Of a stretch of DNA of 64,000 nucleotides, positions 52,100-60,628 are shown piece by piece. Origin of the DNA: an uncultured Bacteroidota bacterium (GTDB taxonomy: Bacteria; Bacteroidota; Bacteroidia; Bacteroidales; WCHB1-69); contig CADADB010000002.1 in NCBI GenBank assembly GCA_902786595.1, positions 62,419 through 126,418 of the forward strand, written 5' to 3'. The notes below the pieces were generated by a model. It was not told the DNA's origin. It made no database searches and saw only the letters and a list, made by a program, of their open reading frames with translations. Numbering within the stretch: position 1 is the first letter of the stretch; each line of letters opens with the position of its first letter. The translations under genes were made by a program, and so were the position numbers.

Positions 52100-52660
52100 T
52101 TAGAATTGTACTTGAAAACTGTTTTGGGAAAACTCCTGACGCAACTTGTTGATTTTCGACAAGATGCTGGAATCAAAATAATAGTCGTCCATTTTGATGA
52201 TAAAACCGCCGATGAGTTCAGGATCCACAATTTCCTCAAGGGCTATCGTGGCTTTCGTCTGCTCCTTGAGTAAGGACACGATTTTGGATTTGAGCGCATC
52301 GCTCAACGGTTGCGCCGTGGTGATGGTCACCGGTTTGATATTGTGGGCGGTGTTATATAGCTTGAAATATTCTTCGCAGATAGTGTCTAATGCTGGCTCG
52401 CGTTTTTTCTTCAGCAGCACTTCCAAAAAATGGTAGGTGGTGTCTTTGAGGGTGCCGTTGAAGATGCTTTCGAAAATCTGGTGCTTCTGATGGGGCTCGA
52501 TGACAGGATTCCGAAGCAGAACCTGCAGCTCACGATTCTCCTTCAACGTATTCGCAAACAGTCGGAGATCATCGTAAATCTCTTCCACTTGGTTTTTCTC
52601 GCTAGCAAAGTCGAACAGTGCCTTGGCGTATCTACTGGATAATTTCGGATTTTTCATCAA
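52100..52660 (-). CDS. atpH: F0F1 ATP synthase subunit delta
   Basis: 186 residues from MMKNPKLSSRYAKALFDFAS. The N-terminal helical domain (RELQVLLRNPVIEPHQKHQI) and the C-terminal LIGGFIIKMDDYYFDSSI segment are typical of OSCP/delta. It links F1 to the b stalk. First gene of the atpHAG unit, only 12 bases before atpA. Confidence 0.95.
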   Translation of the reverse strand: MMKNPKLSSRYAKALFDFASEKNQVEEIYDDLRLFANTLKENRELQVLLRNPVIEPHQKHQIFESIFNGTLKDTTYHFLEVLLKKKREPALDTICEEYFKLYNTAHNIKPVTITTAQPLSDALKSKIVSLLKEQTKATIALEEIVDPELIGGFIIKMDDYYFDSSILSKINKLRQEFSQNSFQVQF

Positions 52661-52678
52661 TGAATTTTAAAGCGGCGG

Positions 52679-52686
52679 CAAATATA
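52679..52686 (-). promoter_or_regulatory. -7 box of atpHAG
   Basis: CAAATATA on the plus strand (TATATTTG on the minus strand), 19 bases before the atpH start. Confidence 0.5.
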
Positions 52687-52696
52687 CTATTTTTTT

Positions 52697-52802
52697 TTAG
52701 CTATTGGCTATTTGCTATTGGCGTTTAGCCTACAAACCTATAACCCTATAACCAACAAACAAAAAGCTTCAATAACCAATAACCCATAACCCATAACCAT
52801 TA
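52697..52802. repeat. TAGCTATTGGC and ATAACCC word repeats up to the pyrE stop
   Basis: First TTAGCTATTGGCTATTTGC, then AACCCATAACCCATAACC at 52781-52798. On the minus strand the pyrE stop TAA (52800-52802) opens TAATGGTTATGGGTTATGGG. Confidence 0.75.
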
Positions 52803-53375
52803 CATCTTCCGGCTACCCGGTTTCACAAACGGCAGTCCCTGTTTGCAGAGCGGACAGTCTTCCACAGCCCAGTTTTGGATGTTGAGCTTGGTGGCGCTGT
52901 AGATGGGGTAGGGGAAAGAGCCGTCGCTGCGGTCGGCAATGCAGCAAACCCCGATGACTTCTGCGCCGAATGCCTTCAGCACCTCAATAGTTTCCAGCGA
53001 AGATTTGCCAGTGGTGACCACATCTTCGGAGATGAGCAGCTTCATGCCGGGTTTCACCTCGAAGCCACGGCGCAGGCACATCACGTTATCGACACGTTCG
53101 GTGAATATGGCCGGAATGCCCAATTGACGGCCCAATTCGTAAGCCACGATGATGCCGCCCATGGCCGGACCCACTACCATGTCCACGTGCAGATCTTTCA
53201 CCTGCTCCGTGATTTTCGCAATCACGCGCTCCGCTCTGTCGGGATATTGCAACAATTTGGCACATTGACAATAACGGTCGCTGTGACGACCCGATGACAA
53301 CAGGAAATGGCCTTCCAGCAGCGCTTCCGACTGCTTCAGTTCCTCAATAACCATATTTGTATTTTCTTCACTCAT
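52800..53375 (-). CDS. pyrE: Orotate phosphoribosyltransferase
   Basis: 191 residues. The PRPP-binding motif reads [20 protein letters not shown]; other features are [37 protein letters not shown] and RRGFEVKPG. It makes OMP in pyrimidine synthesis. A C-terminal CPLCKQGLP, with two cysteines, is seen in this subfamily. Single-gene unit. Confidence 0.95.
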   Translation of the reverse strand: MSEENTNMVIEELKQSEALLEGHFLLSSGRHSDRYCQCAKLLQYPDRAERVIAKITEQVKDLHVDMVVGPAMGGIIVAYELGRQLGIPAIFTERVDNVMCLRRGFEVKPGMKLLISEDVVTTGKSSLETIEVLKAFGAEVIGVCCIADRSDGSFPYPIYSATKLNIQNWAVEDCPLCKQGLPFVKPGSRKM

Positions 53376-53412
53376 AATATAATAGGATTAATTTTTATCC
53401 AAAAACGAAACG

Positions 53413-53420
53413 CAAAGATA
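53413..53420 (-). promoter_or_regulatory. -7 box of pyrE
   Basis: CAAAGATA on the plus strand (TATCTTTG on the minus strand), 38 bases before the start. Confidence 0.6.
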
Positions 53421-53463
53421 CACAAATTTCAAATACAAGCGGACAAATGAAATTTTCCATTCT

Positions 53464-53491
53464 GTAGAGACGTTTCAGGAAACGTCTCTAC
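53464..53491. repeat. GTAGAGACG palindrome giving the YitT copy 2 stop
   Basis: Arms GTAGAGACGTTTC and GAAACGTCTCTAC. Its right-arm TAG, read on the minus strand (53488-53490), is the stop codon of the YitT gene. Confidence 0.88.
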
Positions 53492-54429
53492 TCCGTCGGC
53501 AACGCCTTGAAGCCCTGACCCATGATTTCCGCGCTGTCGATGATGTTCACAAAGGCGGTCGGGTCGATGCTGTGGAGGTTGTTTTTCAACTTGACGAGGT
53601 CGGCGCGTTCGAGAGAGACATAGATCATGCTACGCTCGGTGCCGGCATAGAGACCTTGTCCGAGGAACAGCGTGCCGCCGCGTTTGAGATCGTTGAGGAT
53701 GTAGCTGCGCATGGCATCCACGTTGTTGGTCACGATATACACTGTCTTATAAGTTTTCATACCTTCCACGATGAGGTCGATAATTTTGCCCTCAATGTAA
53801 ATCAGGATGATGGAATAAATGGGCAGACGGATCTGCTTGAAGGCAATCAAAGTGGTGAGGGTGATGACGGAATCGACGATCATCACCAAAGTGCCGAGGG
53901 AGATTTTCGTGTATTTGTGGATGATCATGGAGATGATGTCACTGCCACCGGATGTGGCTCCCGACTTGAAAATCAGTCCGATAGCGATACCATAGATGAT
54001 GCCGGCCACCACGGTGTTCAGGAAGTAGTCGGGCATGAAGAAGAGTTCGCTGTGCGGAATCTGCACCATATTGGGTGTGCTGGCCGCTTCCACAATGCCT
54101 TCGTGGATGACGGGGTTGTAACCCCAGAAAGTCTCTATCACCCAAGTAAATGCGAAAATCAGGATAGTGGAGAGCACCGTCTTGAAACCGAATTTGGGAC
54201 CAAGAATCCAGGTGCCGATGAGGAGCAGCGGAATGTCCATGCAGATAGCATAGTAACTGATTTTCCAGGGCCATACAGTATTCAGCACGTTGGAAAGGCC
54301 GTAGGTGCCACCCGGGGCCAAAAGATAAGGGTTGACAAACATCACGTCGCCGACGGCAAAAAGGAAACTGCCGACGATTAACATCAAGTATGCGAAAATC
54401 TGCTCTTTAACTTTGTTTTTCTGCTCCAT
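53488..54429 (-). CDS. YitT family membrane protein (copy 2)
   Basis: 313 residues. N-terminal membrane helices (FAYLMLIVGSFLFAVGDVMF, NPYLLAPGGTYGLSNVLNTV, MDIPLLLIGTWILGP), GATSGGSDIISMIIHKYT (about 160-178), and the C-terminal DUF2179 domain (TVYIVTNNVDAMRSYILNDL, RGGTLFLGQGLYAGTERSMI). A distant paralogue of the protein at 35608-36570. Function unknown. Own promoter 23 bases upstream. Confidence 0.88.
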   Translation of the reverse strand: MEQKNKVKEQIFAYLMLIVGSFLFAVGDVMFVNPYLLAPGGTYGLSNVLNTVWPWKISYYAICMDIPLLLIGTWILGPKFGFKTVLSTILIFAFTWVIETFWGYNPVIHEGIVEAASTPNMVQIPHSELFFMPDYFLNTVVAGIIYGIAIGLIFKSGATSGGSDIISMIIHKYTKISLGTLVMIVDSVITLTTLIAFKQIRLPIYSIILIYIEGKIIDLIVEGMKTYKTVYIVTNNVDAMRSYILNDLKRGGTLFLGQGLYAGTERSMIYVSLERADLVKLKNNLHSIDPTAFVNIIDSAEIMGQGFKALPTE

Positions 54430-54451
54430 TTCATTCGATTTTTTATGGCGG

Positions 54452-54459
54452 CAAAGATA
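54452..54459 (-). promoter_or_regulatory. -7 box of YitT copy 2
   Basis: CAAAGATA on the plus strand (TATCTTTG on the minus strand). Confidence 0.55.
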
Positions 54460-54511
54460 CTATTTTTCGGCTATTGACTGTTGGCCGTTGCTTTAGAATA
54501 GGTAGTTTCTT

Positions 54512-54542
54512 TTTGCATTTTTCAAAAACTTTTATATCTTTG
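54512..54542 (+). promoter_or_regulatory. Promoter of the glycosyltransferase gene
   Basis: TTTG (54512-54515), 19 bases, TATCTTTG (54535-54542): exact consensus and spacing. Confidence 0.8.
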
Positions 54543-54567
54543 CCGTTTGAAAGAATTTTTCGGAAAA

Positions 54568-55578
54568 ATGTCGAAACTAGCGGTTGTTATCCTGAATTGG
54601 AACGGGAAGAAATTTTTGGAACAGTTTTTGCCCACCTTGCTGAAAACACTCCCTGATTATGCGGAGGCGGTGGTGTGTGACAATGCTTCCACAGACGATT
54701 CCGTGACATTCATGCAAGAGCATTTTCCGCAAATCCGCCTGCTCCATAACGAGCGAAACGAGGGCTTTGCCCGTGGCTATAACCTTGCTCTTGAGCGAGT
54801 TGATGCCAAATATTACTGTCTTCTGAATTCTGACATTGAGGTGACCGATGGCTGGATTGAGCCAGTGATAGAGCAGATGGATGCCAACGAGAAAATTGCG
54901 GCGGTGCAACCCAAACTGCGCTCCTATTATCATCGCGATGAATTCGAATATGCTGGCGCAAGTGGCGGTTTCATTGATAAATACGGTTATCCGTTCTGTC
55001 GCGGACGCCTATTTGGCAATGTGGAGAAAGACCACGGCCAGTATGACACTGTTGCGGATGTCTTTTGGGCGACAGGAGCAGCCATGTTCGTCCGTAGCGA
55101 CGTTTATCGCACCATGGGTGGTTTGGACGATGATTTCTTCGCCCACATGGAGGAAATCGATTTTTGCTGGAGAATCAAAAATCTTGGATATAAAATTAAG
55201 GTCAATCCCGCCTCAGTGGTCTATCACATCGGCGGGGGCACCCTGCCCAAGAACAACCCCATGAAGACGTTCTTGAATTTCCGGAACAGTCTCTATCTGC
55301 TGATCAAAAACCTGCCGGACGAACGCTTGAGGCCGACACTCATCCTCCGCTTCTTCCTCGACCAGGTGGCTGCGTTCTCTTTTTTGGCGCAGGGACATGT
55401 CCGGGATTTTTTTGCGGTCTATAAGGCAATTTTCACCTTCATCCGGACTTACAAGCATTATCAGGCCAAACGTAACACCTTGCCGAAGCTTGCTTTTCAG
55501 GATTGCTACCCTGAGTCGGTTGTGAAACTGCATTATCTTAAAAGAAAGAAAAAATTTAACGGAAAAACTTTCGAATAA
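54568..55578 (+). CDS. Glycosyltransferase family 2
   Basis: 336 residues from MSKLAVVILNWNGKKFLEQF; a TTG seven codons earlier is less likely. The GT-A fold is seen in VVILNWNG, VVCDNASTDDSV, YYCLLNSDIEVTDGW (DxD-like, about 96-98), and the EIDFCWRIKNLGYKIKVNP acceptor region with a general base. It resembles rhamnosyl- or galactosyltransferases of GT2. The next gene starts 10 bases later, so they form one unit. Confidence 0.9.
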   Translation: MSKLAVVILNWNGKKFLEQFLPTLLKTLPDYAEAVVCDNASTDDSVTFMQEHFPQIRLLHNERNEGFARGYNLALERVDAKYYCLLNSDIEVTDGWIEPVIEQMDANEKIAAVQPKLRSYYHRDEFEYAGASGGFIDKYGYPFCRGRLFGNVEKDHGQYDTVADVFWATGAAMFVRSDVYRTMGGLDDDFFAHMEEIDFCWRIKNLGYKIKVNPASVVYHIGGGTLPKNNPMKTFLNFRNSLYLLIKNLPDERLRPTLILRFFLDQVAAFSFLAQGHVRDFFAVYKAIFTFIRTYKHYQAKRNTLPKLAFQDCYPESVVKLHYLKRKKKFNGKTFE

Positions 55579-55587
55579 TATTTTAAT

Positions 55588-56376
55588 ATGGAATGTTTTG
55601 CCCAGTTTTATCATTACCTGCTGCCCATAATGACCGTTCTGGGGGTGTTGGTGTTCATCACCTTGCAATTTGTCACACCCGCTTACGGCATGACCTTCAA
55701 TAACCGTTGGGGGGTCTCGGTGCGCAGCAATTTGGGCTGGTTCATCATGGAATGCCCCGTCTTTTTCACCATGTTGGTGTTGTATTTCATCTCATTGGGA
55801 CTTAATGTGAAGCCGTTTAATGTGGTGACTTGTGTGATGTTCATCTTTTTCGAGTTCCACTATTTCCAGCGGTCGTTCATATTTCCGCTGCTGATGAAGG
55901 GACAGAGCAAAATGCCGTTGTCCATTATCATCACGGGAGCGACGTTCAACACCTTCAACGCCATCATGCAGGGCGGTTGGCTCTTTTTCTTCTCGCCAGC
56001 GGATGCTTATCCGATTAGCTGGTTCTGGTCACCGCAGTTTGTTTTCGGCACGGCACTCTTCCTGTTCGGCATGGTGGTCAACATCTATGCAGACCGCGTG
56101 ATTCGCGATCTGCGTACCGATGTTACCGACAACAACTATTACCTCCCTCACGGTTGGATGTTCCGTAAGATCAGCTCCGCCAACTATTTTGGAGAGATCC
56201 TGGAGTGGGCCGGTTTCGCCATCCTTACCTGGTCGGTGCCGGGTGCGGTGTTCCTGCTGTGGAGTTTTGCCAACATCGTGCCGCGCTCCAAAGCCGTCTA
56301 TGCCCGCTACACGCAGTTCTTCGGTGAGGAGTTCACTTCGCTGAAAAGGTATAAGATTTTCCCGTATATCTATTAG
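55588..56376 (+). CDS. Steroid 5-alpha-reductase family membrane protein
   Basis: 262 residues, six to seven membrane helices. ANYFGEILEWAGFAILTWSV and the terminal FTSLKRYKIFPYIY are the NADPH-site signatures of the 3-oxo-5-alpha-steroid 4-dehydrogenase family. The natural substrate in gut bacteria is uncertain; polyprenol or bile-acid-like steroids are options. Its 46-base 3' end recurs, altered only by silent changes, at 60439-60484. Confidence 0.85.
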   Translation: MECFAQFYHYLLPIMTVLGVLVFITLQFVTPAYGMTFNNRWGVSVRSNLGWFIMECPVFFTMLVLYFISLGLNVKPFNVVTCVMFIFFEFHYFQRSFIFPLLMKGQSKMPLSIIITGATFNTFNAIMQGGWLFFFSPADAYPISWFWSPQFVFGTALFLFGMVVNIYADRVIRDLRTDVTDNNYYLPHGWMFRKISSANYFGEILEWAGFAILTWSVPGAVFLLWSFANIVPRSKAVYARYTQFFGEEFTSLKRYKIFPYIY

Positions 56377-56416
56377 TGGCTTAACTCGCCACATTAGTTG
56401 TGATTAAAAATAAGCA

Positions 56417-59400
56417 ATGGAAAAGACTATGTTAAAGGGAACAAGATTTTTTGTTGTGGGTTTGGTGTTGCTGATGGCAATGCATCATACGATGAATGCA
56501 CAAGGCCAGACAGCGGACACTGCCTTGTTGCCTTATTATTGCGGTTTTGAGGACACTACGGATAATGTTCATTGGCATTTTTATAGCCAGGTGATCAACA
56601 AATGGGTGGTGGGCTCGGCCACAGCGGCATCAGGAACACACTCCATGTATGTTTCCAACAATGGAGGCGCTTCCAATGCCTATTCCGGTTCCAATACTTA
56701 TTCGGCCTGGGCTTATCGCGACTTTTACTTAAACCCTCAGGACAAAGCTTATAAGCTCTATTTCGATTTCAAGGGAATGGGGGATTCGTGGATGGATAAT
56801 ATGAGTGTGTTTCTTGGACCACCGGTAGATTATTTTGGAGATATGCCATCCGGCAGTATCCAGTTGTTCAACGCATTGAATAATATCTCTTCTTGGACTA
56901 CCTTTTCCCATTTGATTGACAGCACTCATTCCGGAGTGCAACGGCTCTATTTTAAATGGAGTAACGACTATTGGGATATAAACAATCCGCCCGCTGCCAT
57001 TGACAATATCGTTTTTGAAGGAATTACTTGTTTGGCCAATGTGACCAATATGACGGCCTGTCCTGCCGACACGGTGGTGTTTTTGACATGGACTTCTCCT
57101 GATGTTGAATCTTATACGATTGAGTATAAGAGCGTTACGGATTCTGTATATACGGTATTGAATGTTTCTGCTTCTTCTTCCCTCATCGGGAATTTGCTTC
57201 CCTCTACGGAGTATATGTGGCGGGTAAGAGCGAACTGTTCTGCAACAGAACAAGGATTTTTTTCCGAAGTGAACACGTTTACCACCGCTGCCTCTGTTGC
57301 GCACTTGCCATACAGTTGCAGTTTCGAGAATCCTGCGGAGAATGCCGAATGGATGCTTTCCAATCAGAATTATACCAACAAATGGCATATTGGGGAAGCG
57401 GTGAGCAACGATGGCTCCCATTCGTTGTATGTGTCGAATAACAATGGCGTTTCCAATTCCTATACGGTCAATTCCTCGTCGGTGGTTTGGGCCTGTCGCG
57501 ATTTCGTGTTTCCCGGAGATGTCGCATCTTACCAGATCTCTTTCGATATCAGATCATACGGTGAAATTTATAACAATCACCCCTACGATTATGTCAAGGT
57601 GTTTGTGGGTCCGCCTTCCACACAACCTCTCCCGACGGGTAATAATGATGTCCCCCCTTTGGCCACCCAACTTGGCGCGGAATTCCAACTGGATTCCATT
57701 TGGCATAATGTCGTTTTCACGCTAGACTCCACCCATAGTGGACCGCAGCGTCTCTATTTCTTATGGAGAAATGATGACTATTTCGGGACCAATCCGCCTG
57801 GTGCTGTGGACAATATCCAAATCACCACCTCTGATTGCCCTATACCCGCTCAGTTGGCTGCTGTCAACATTCTTGACGATGTGGCCACTCTGACGTGGGA
57901 GTCGGATGCCCCAACCTTTGTTCTTGCATATAAGTTGCAGGAAGACAGTGCTTTTACGGAAGTTGTTCTGACCGAAACGTCATACTCGATGACGGGATTG
58001 ATGCCTGATGCCGTTTATGAGTGGAAGATAAAAGCCCTGTGTTCGAATGAAGAGCAGAGCTTCTGGAGCTATCTGCAATCCTTTCAGACGTTGTCGTTTT
58101 TAGGTCGGATTCCTTACGAAAACGGTTTTGAGGATCCGGATGAGAACAGCTATTGGAAGGTGATAAACTATTATGGCAATAATCATTGGTGCATTGGTAC
58201 TGCAACACATAAGACGGGTACATATTCTATGTACGTTTCCAATAATGACGGTGTCAGCTATACATACACGAATTCAAGCGTGAGCTATAGCTGGGCCTAT
58301 CGGGATTTCTATTTTGATCCGGATTATTCCAGTTTTGACCTCTCGTTTGACTATAAAGTGAAAGGGGGTGCCGGTTTTGCCGGGATGAGGGTGTTTGTCG
58401 GGCCTCCCACCACTCCGGTTGACTATTCGGTGCCAGCAGGGGCGGTGCAGCTTGGCAACAGTATGTATGGGCATGCATCGTGGACTCATTTCAGCTATAC
58501 GCTGGATGCCACTTTCCAAGGGGTGCAGCGTCTCTATTTTTTGTGGGCTAACGAATGGAGTGTCGGGGATAATCCGCCCGCGGCTGTTGACAATGTGACT
58601 CTTGAGGGACTTCATTGCGGGGTGCCGGTGCACATTGCGGTGGATTCCGTGACGGCACATGACATTTCGGTGCATTTCACGCCGGCCTCCATCCATGACA
58701 GCGTTTGGGAAGCAGCGGTTGTGACGGCAGGTACGCCCATCGCCCAGGCACAGCTGATTACAATTACGGACACGGTTTATACTTTCCAGAATTTGCAGAA
58801 CAACACGACTTACGACATCTACCTCCGCACTTCTTGTGGAAATGGAGAGAGCAGCTATTGGTCGCAGGCCGTTACACAGCGCACCGATTGCGGCTATATT
58901 TCCTCCTTGCCTTATACCGACAATTTTGACACTTACGGATCGGAGAACTACCCGTGGTGCTGGTATCGGTTGACCACCACGTCAGGCACATACCCTTATT
59001 TAGACTTGCATCAGCCAAACCATTATGATGCGACTTACAGTACGCCCGGCATGTTGCTGTTCAGCGCGCCGGCAGGAACTTACAATATCGCGGTTATGCC
59101 TGAAATGGACCGCTCTATTCCCATGAACGAGTTACTGGTCTCCTTCCAATACAGAGCTTATGATCCGGATGACCGCTTTGAGGTGGGAGTGATGAGCGAT
59201 CCCCTGGACGCTTCCACTTTCGTTCCAATGGATACAGTGTGGTTAGACTATTATCAGGTAGAACATTGGACCGAGAAGAAGGTGACTTTGTCGGGGTATT
59301 CCGGTGATGGACACTTCATCGCATTCAAGCATTACTCTAACACCCAGACTCACGCTTATTTAGACAATGTCCGTGTGGAAGCCACTACGTGTCCGCTGCC

Positions 59401-60439
59401 TGTGGATGTTACCGTCACGAATGTTACAAGCCATTCGGCCACGATTGACTGGACACCCTCTGGCGATGAGAGCGAATGGATAGTGGTGATAAAACCCCAT
59501 GTACAGAGTATAAATTACGCAGTTGTTGTAACAAGTCACCCTTATACAGTGGACAATCTTAAGTTTGGAGAATGGTATGATGTATATGTCAAGGCGAAAT
59601 GTGGTAGCGAAGAAGTGAGCAGCTGGAGTTTGCCCGCGACTTTTTTCACACAGTGCAGTTCCATCACGCAATTGCCATACATTGAAGATTTTGAGAATTA
59701 CTATCAACCTTACATTTACAATGAATATCCGCGTCCGCGTTGTTGGACCTTCCCGTACATCTATTGGGCTTATCCGGAGGTTTACATGTCTGAGAACGCC
59801 CAAGCTCAGGACCATTATGTGGGGAATTCCCGTTCGCTGATCTTCAAGTCTTCCATCAACTTCGAGATGCTGATGGCCGTGATGCCACCACTGGAGGTAG
59901 ATATTCACAATGTCAAACTTTCGTTGAGGTCGTTGGCCGAATCGGTCAATGCTGGCAGAATTGAGGTGGGGGTAGTGAACAGTGACGCGGAGGAGTCGAG
60001 CTTTGAGATTGTGCATACGATTTACGCCTCCGACCAGGCGGGCAGTTGGGTGCCGTTGGAGATAAACCTCGATTCCACTCTTTTGTCAGGCACGGGTAAT
60101 CATATCGCCTTTCGCTATTACCCCTATAACTATAACTGGGCTATGTGGCTGGATGATTTGGAGTTGTCGTATAATAATACGGTCGGGATAGTGTCGCATA
60201 ATCATGACAATAGCCTCGGAGTGTTCCCCAACCCGACAAACGGACGGGTTACGGTAGCTCATTCCGAGGAGATGATCCGACAGTTGGAGGTATTCGATAT
60301 GTATGGGAAGATGTTGGTGAAGATACCGGTGGAGGATTACGAAACCACCGTGGATCTTTCGTCATACGCGAAGGGAGTCTATGTTTTCCGCATCACCATT
60401 GGCGGTGATATAATCAACCGCAGGGTTGTGGTGCAATAG
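56417..60439 (+). CDS. Giant T9SS-secreted multidomain surface protein
   Basis: 1,340 residues. Signal peptide to about 28. Five jelly-roll-like modules starting LPYYCGFED, LPYSCSFENP, IPYENGFEDP, LPYTDNFDTYG and LPYIEDFENYY (near 38, 298, 575, 843 and 1108) alternate with fibronectin-III-like segments (TVVFLTWTSPDVESYTIEYK, LLPSTEYMWRVRANCS). The modules are about 170 residues with SxHSMYVSNN and QRLYFxW. The tail GVFPNPTNGRVTV ... GVYVFRI (about 1268-1340) is a type IX sorting signal. It likely binds host or plant glycans or mediates adhesion. Flanked by a duplicated reductase tail. Confidence 0.88.
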   Translation: MEKTMLKGTRFFVVGLVLLMAMHHTMNAQGQTADTALLPYYCGFEDTTDNVHWHFYSQVINKWVVGSATAASGTHSMYVSNNGGASNAYSGSNTYSAWAYRDFYLNPQDKAYKLYFDFKGMGDSWMDNMSVFLGPPVDYFGDMPSGSIQLFNALNNISSWTTFSHLIDSTHSGVQRLYFKWSNDYWDINNPPAAIDNIVFEGITCLANVTNMTACPADTVVFLTWTSPDVESYTIEYKSVTDSVYTVLNVSASSSLIGNLLPSTEYMWRVRANCSATEQGFFSEVNTFTTAASVAHLPYSCSFENPAENAEWMLSNQNYTNKWHIGEAVSNDGSHSLYVSNNNGVSNSYTVNSSSVVWACRDFVFPGDVASYQISFDIRSYGEIYNNHPYDYVKVFVGPPSTQPLPTGNNDVPPLATQLGAEFQLDSIWHNVVFTLDSTHSGPQRLYFLWRNDDYFGTNPPGAVDNIQITTSDCPIPAQLAAVNILDDVATLTWESDAPTFVLAYKLQEDSAFTEVVLTETSYSMTGLMPDAVYEWKIKALCSNEEQSFWSYLQSFQTLSFLGRIPYENGFEDPDENSYWKVINYYGNNHWCIGTATHKTGTYSMYVSNNDGVSYTYTNSSVSYSWAYRDFYFDPDYSSFDLSFDYKVKGGAGFAGMRVFVGPPTTPVDYSVPAGAVQLGNSMYGHASWTHFSYTLDATFQGVQRLYFLWANEWSVGDNPPAAVDNVTLEGLHCGVPVHIAVDSVTAHDISVHFTPASIHDSVWEAAVVTAGTPIAQAQLITITDTVYTFQNLQNNTTYDIYLRTSCGNGESSYWSQAVTQRTDCGYISSLPYTDNFDTYGSENYPWCWYRLTTTSGTYPYLDLHQPNHYDATYSTPGMLLFSAPAGTYNIAVMPEMDRSIPMNELLVSFQYRAYDPDDRFEVGVMSDPLDASTFVPMDTVWLDYYQVEHWTEKKVTLSGYSGDGHFIAFKHYSNTQTHAYLDNVRVEATTCPLPVDVTVTNVTSHSATIDWTPSGDESEWIVVIKPHVQSINYAVVVTSHPYTVDNLKFGEWYDVYVKAKCGSEEVSSWSLPATFFTQCSSITQLPYIEDFENYYQPYIYNEYPRPRCWTFPYIYWAYPEVYMSENAQAQDHYVGNSRSLIFKSSINFEMLMAVMPPLEVDIHNVKLSLRSLAESVNAGRIEVGVVNSDAEESSFEIVHTIYASDQAGSWVPLEINLDSTLLSGTGNHIAFRYYPYNYNWAMWLDDLELSYNNTVGIVSHNHDNSLGVFPNPTNGRVTVAHSEEMIRQLEVFDMYGKMLVKIPVEDYETTVDLSSYAKGVYVFRITIGGDIINRRVVVQ

Positions 60440-60484
60440 TTCACTTCGCTGAAGCGCTATAAGATTTTTCCGTACATTTATTAA
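60439..60484 (+). pseudogene. Remnant 3' end of a second steroid reductase gene
   Basis: GTTCACTTCGCTGAAGCGC ... TTATTAA encodes FTSLKRYKIFPYIY and stop, identical in protein to 56332-56376. All base differences between the two (AAG CGC for AAA AGG, TTT for TTC, and so on) are silent. The upstream body of this copy is gone. Confidence 0.8.
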
Positions 60485-60493
60485 GATATTATG

Positions 60494-60521
60494 GTAGGGG
60501 CGAATGATTATTCGCCCCTAT
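60494..60521. repeat. GTAGGGGCGAAT palindrome, copy 2
   Basis: GTAGGGGCGAAT, then GATT, then ATTCGCCCCTA. Intergenic. Confidence 0.8.
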
Positions 60522-60585
60522 GGCAATTAAAAATTCACTGTTTATAAGTAATTTTTACCACAATAAAATACACCTTTGAAAGTTG

Positions 60586-60593
60586 TATCTTTG
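60586..60593 (+). promoter_or_regulatory. -7 box of the 60629 gene
   Basis: TATCTTTG, 35 bases before the start. Confidence 0.55.
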
Positions 60594-60628
60594 TTCGTTT
60601 GTAAAATAGGTTATAATCAGTGAACTAT

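Noticed and set aside
35608-54429. Two YitT genes as a recent duplication
   Set aside because: Their sequences are clearly diverged along the whole length; ordinary paralogues.
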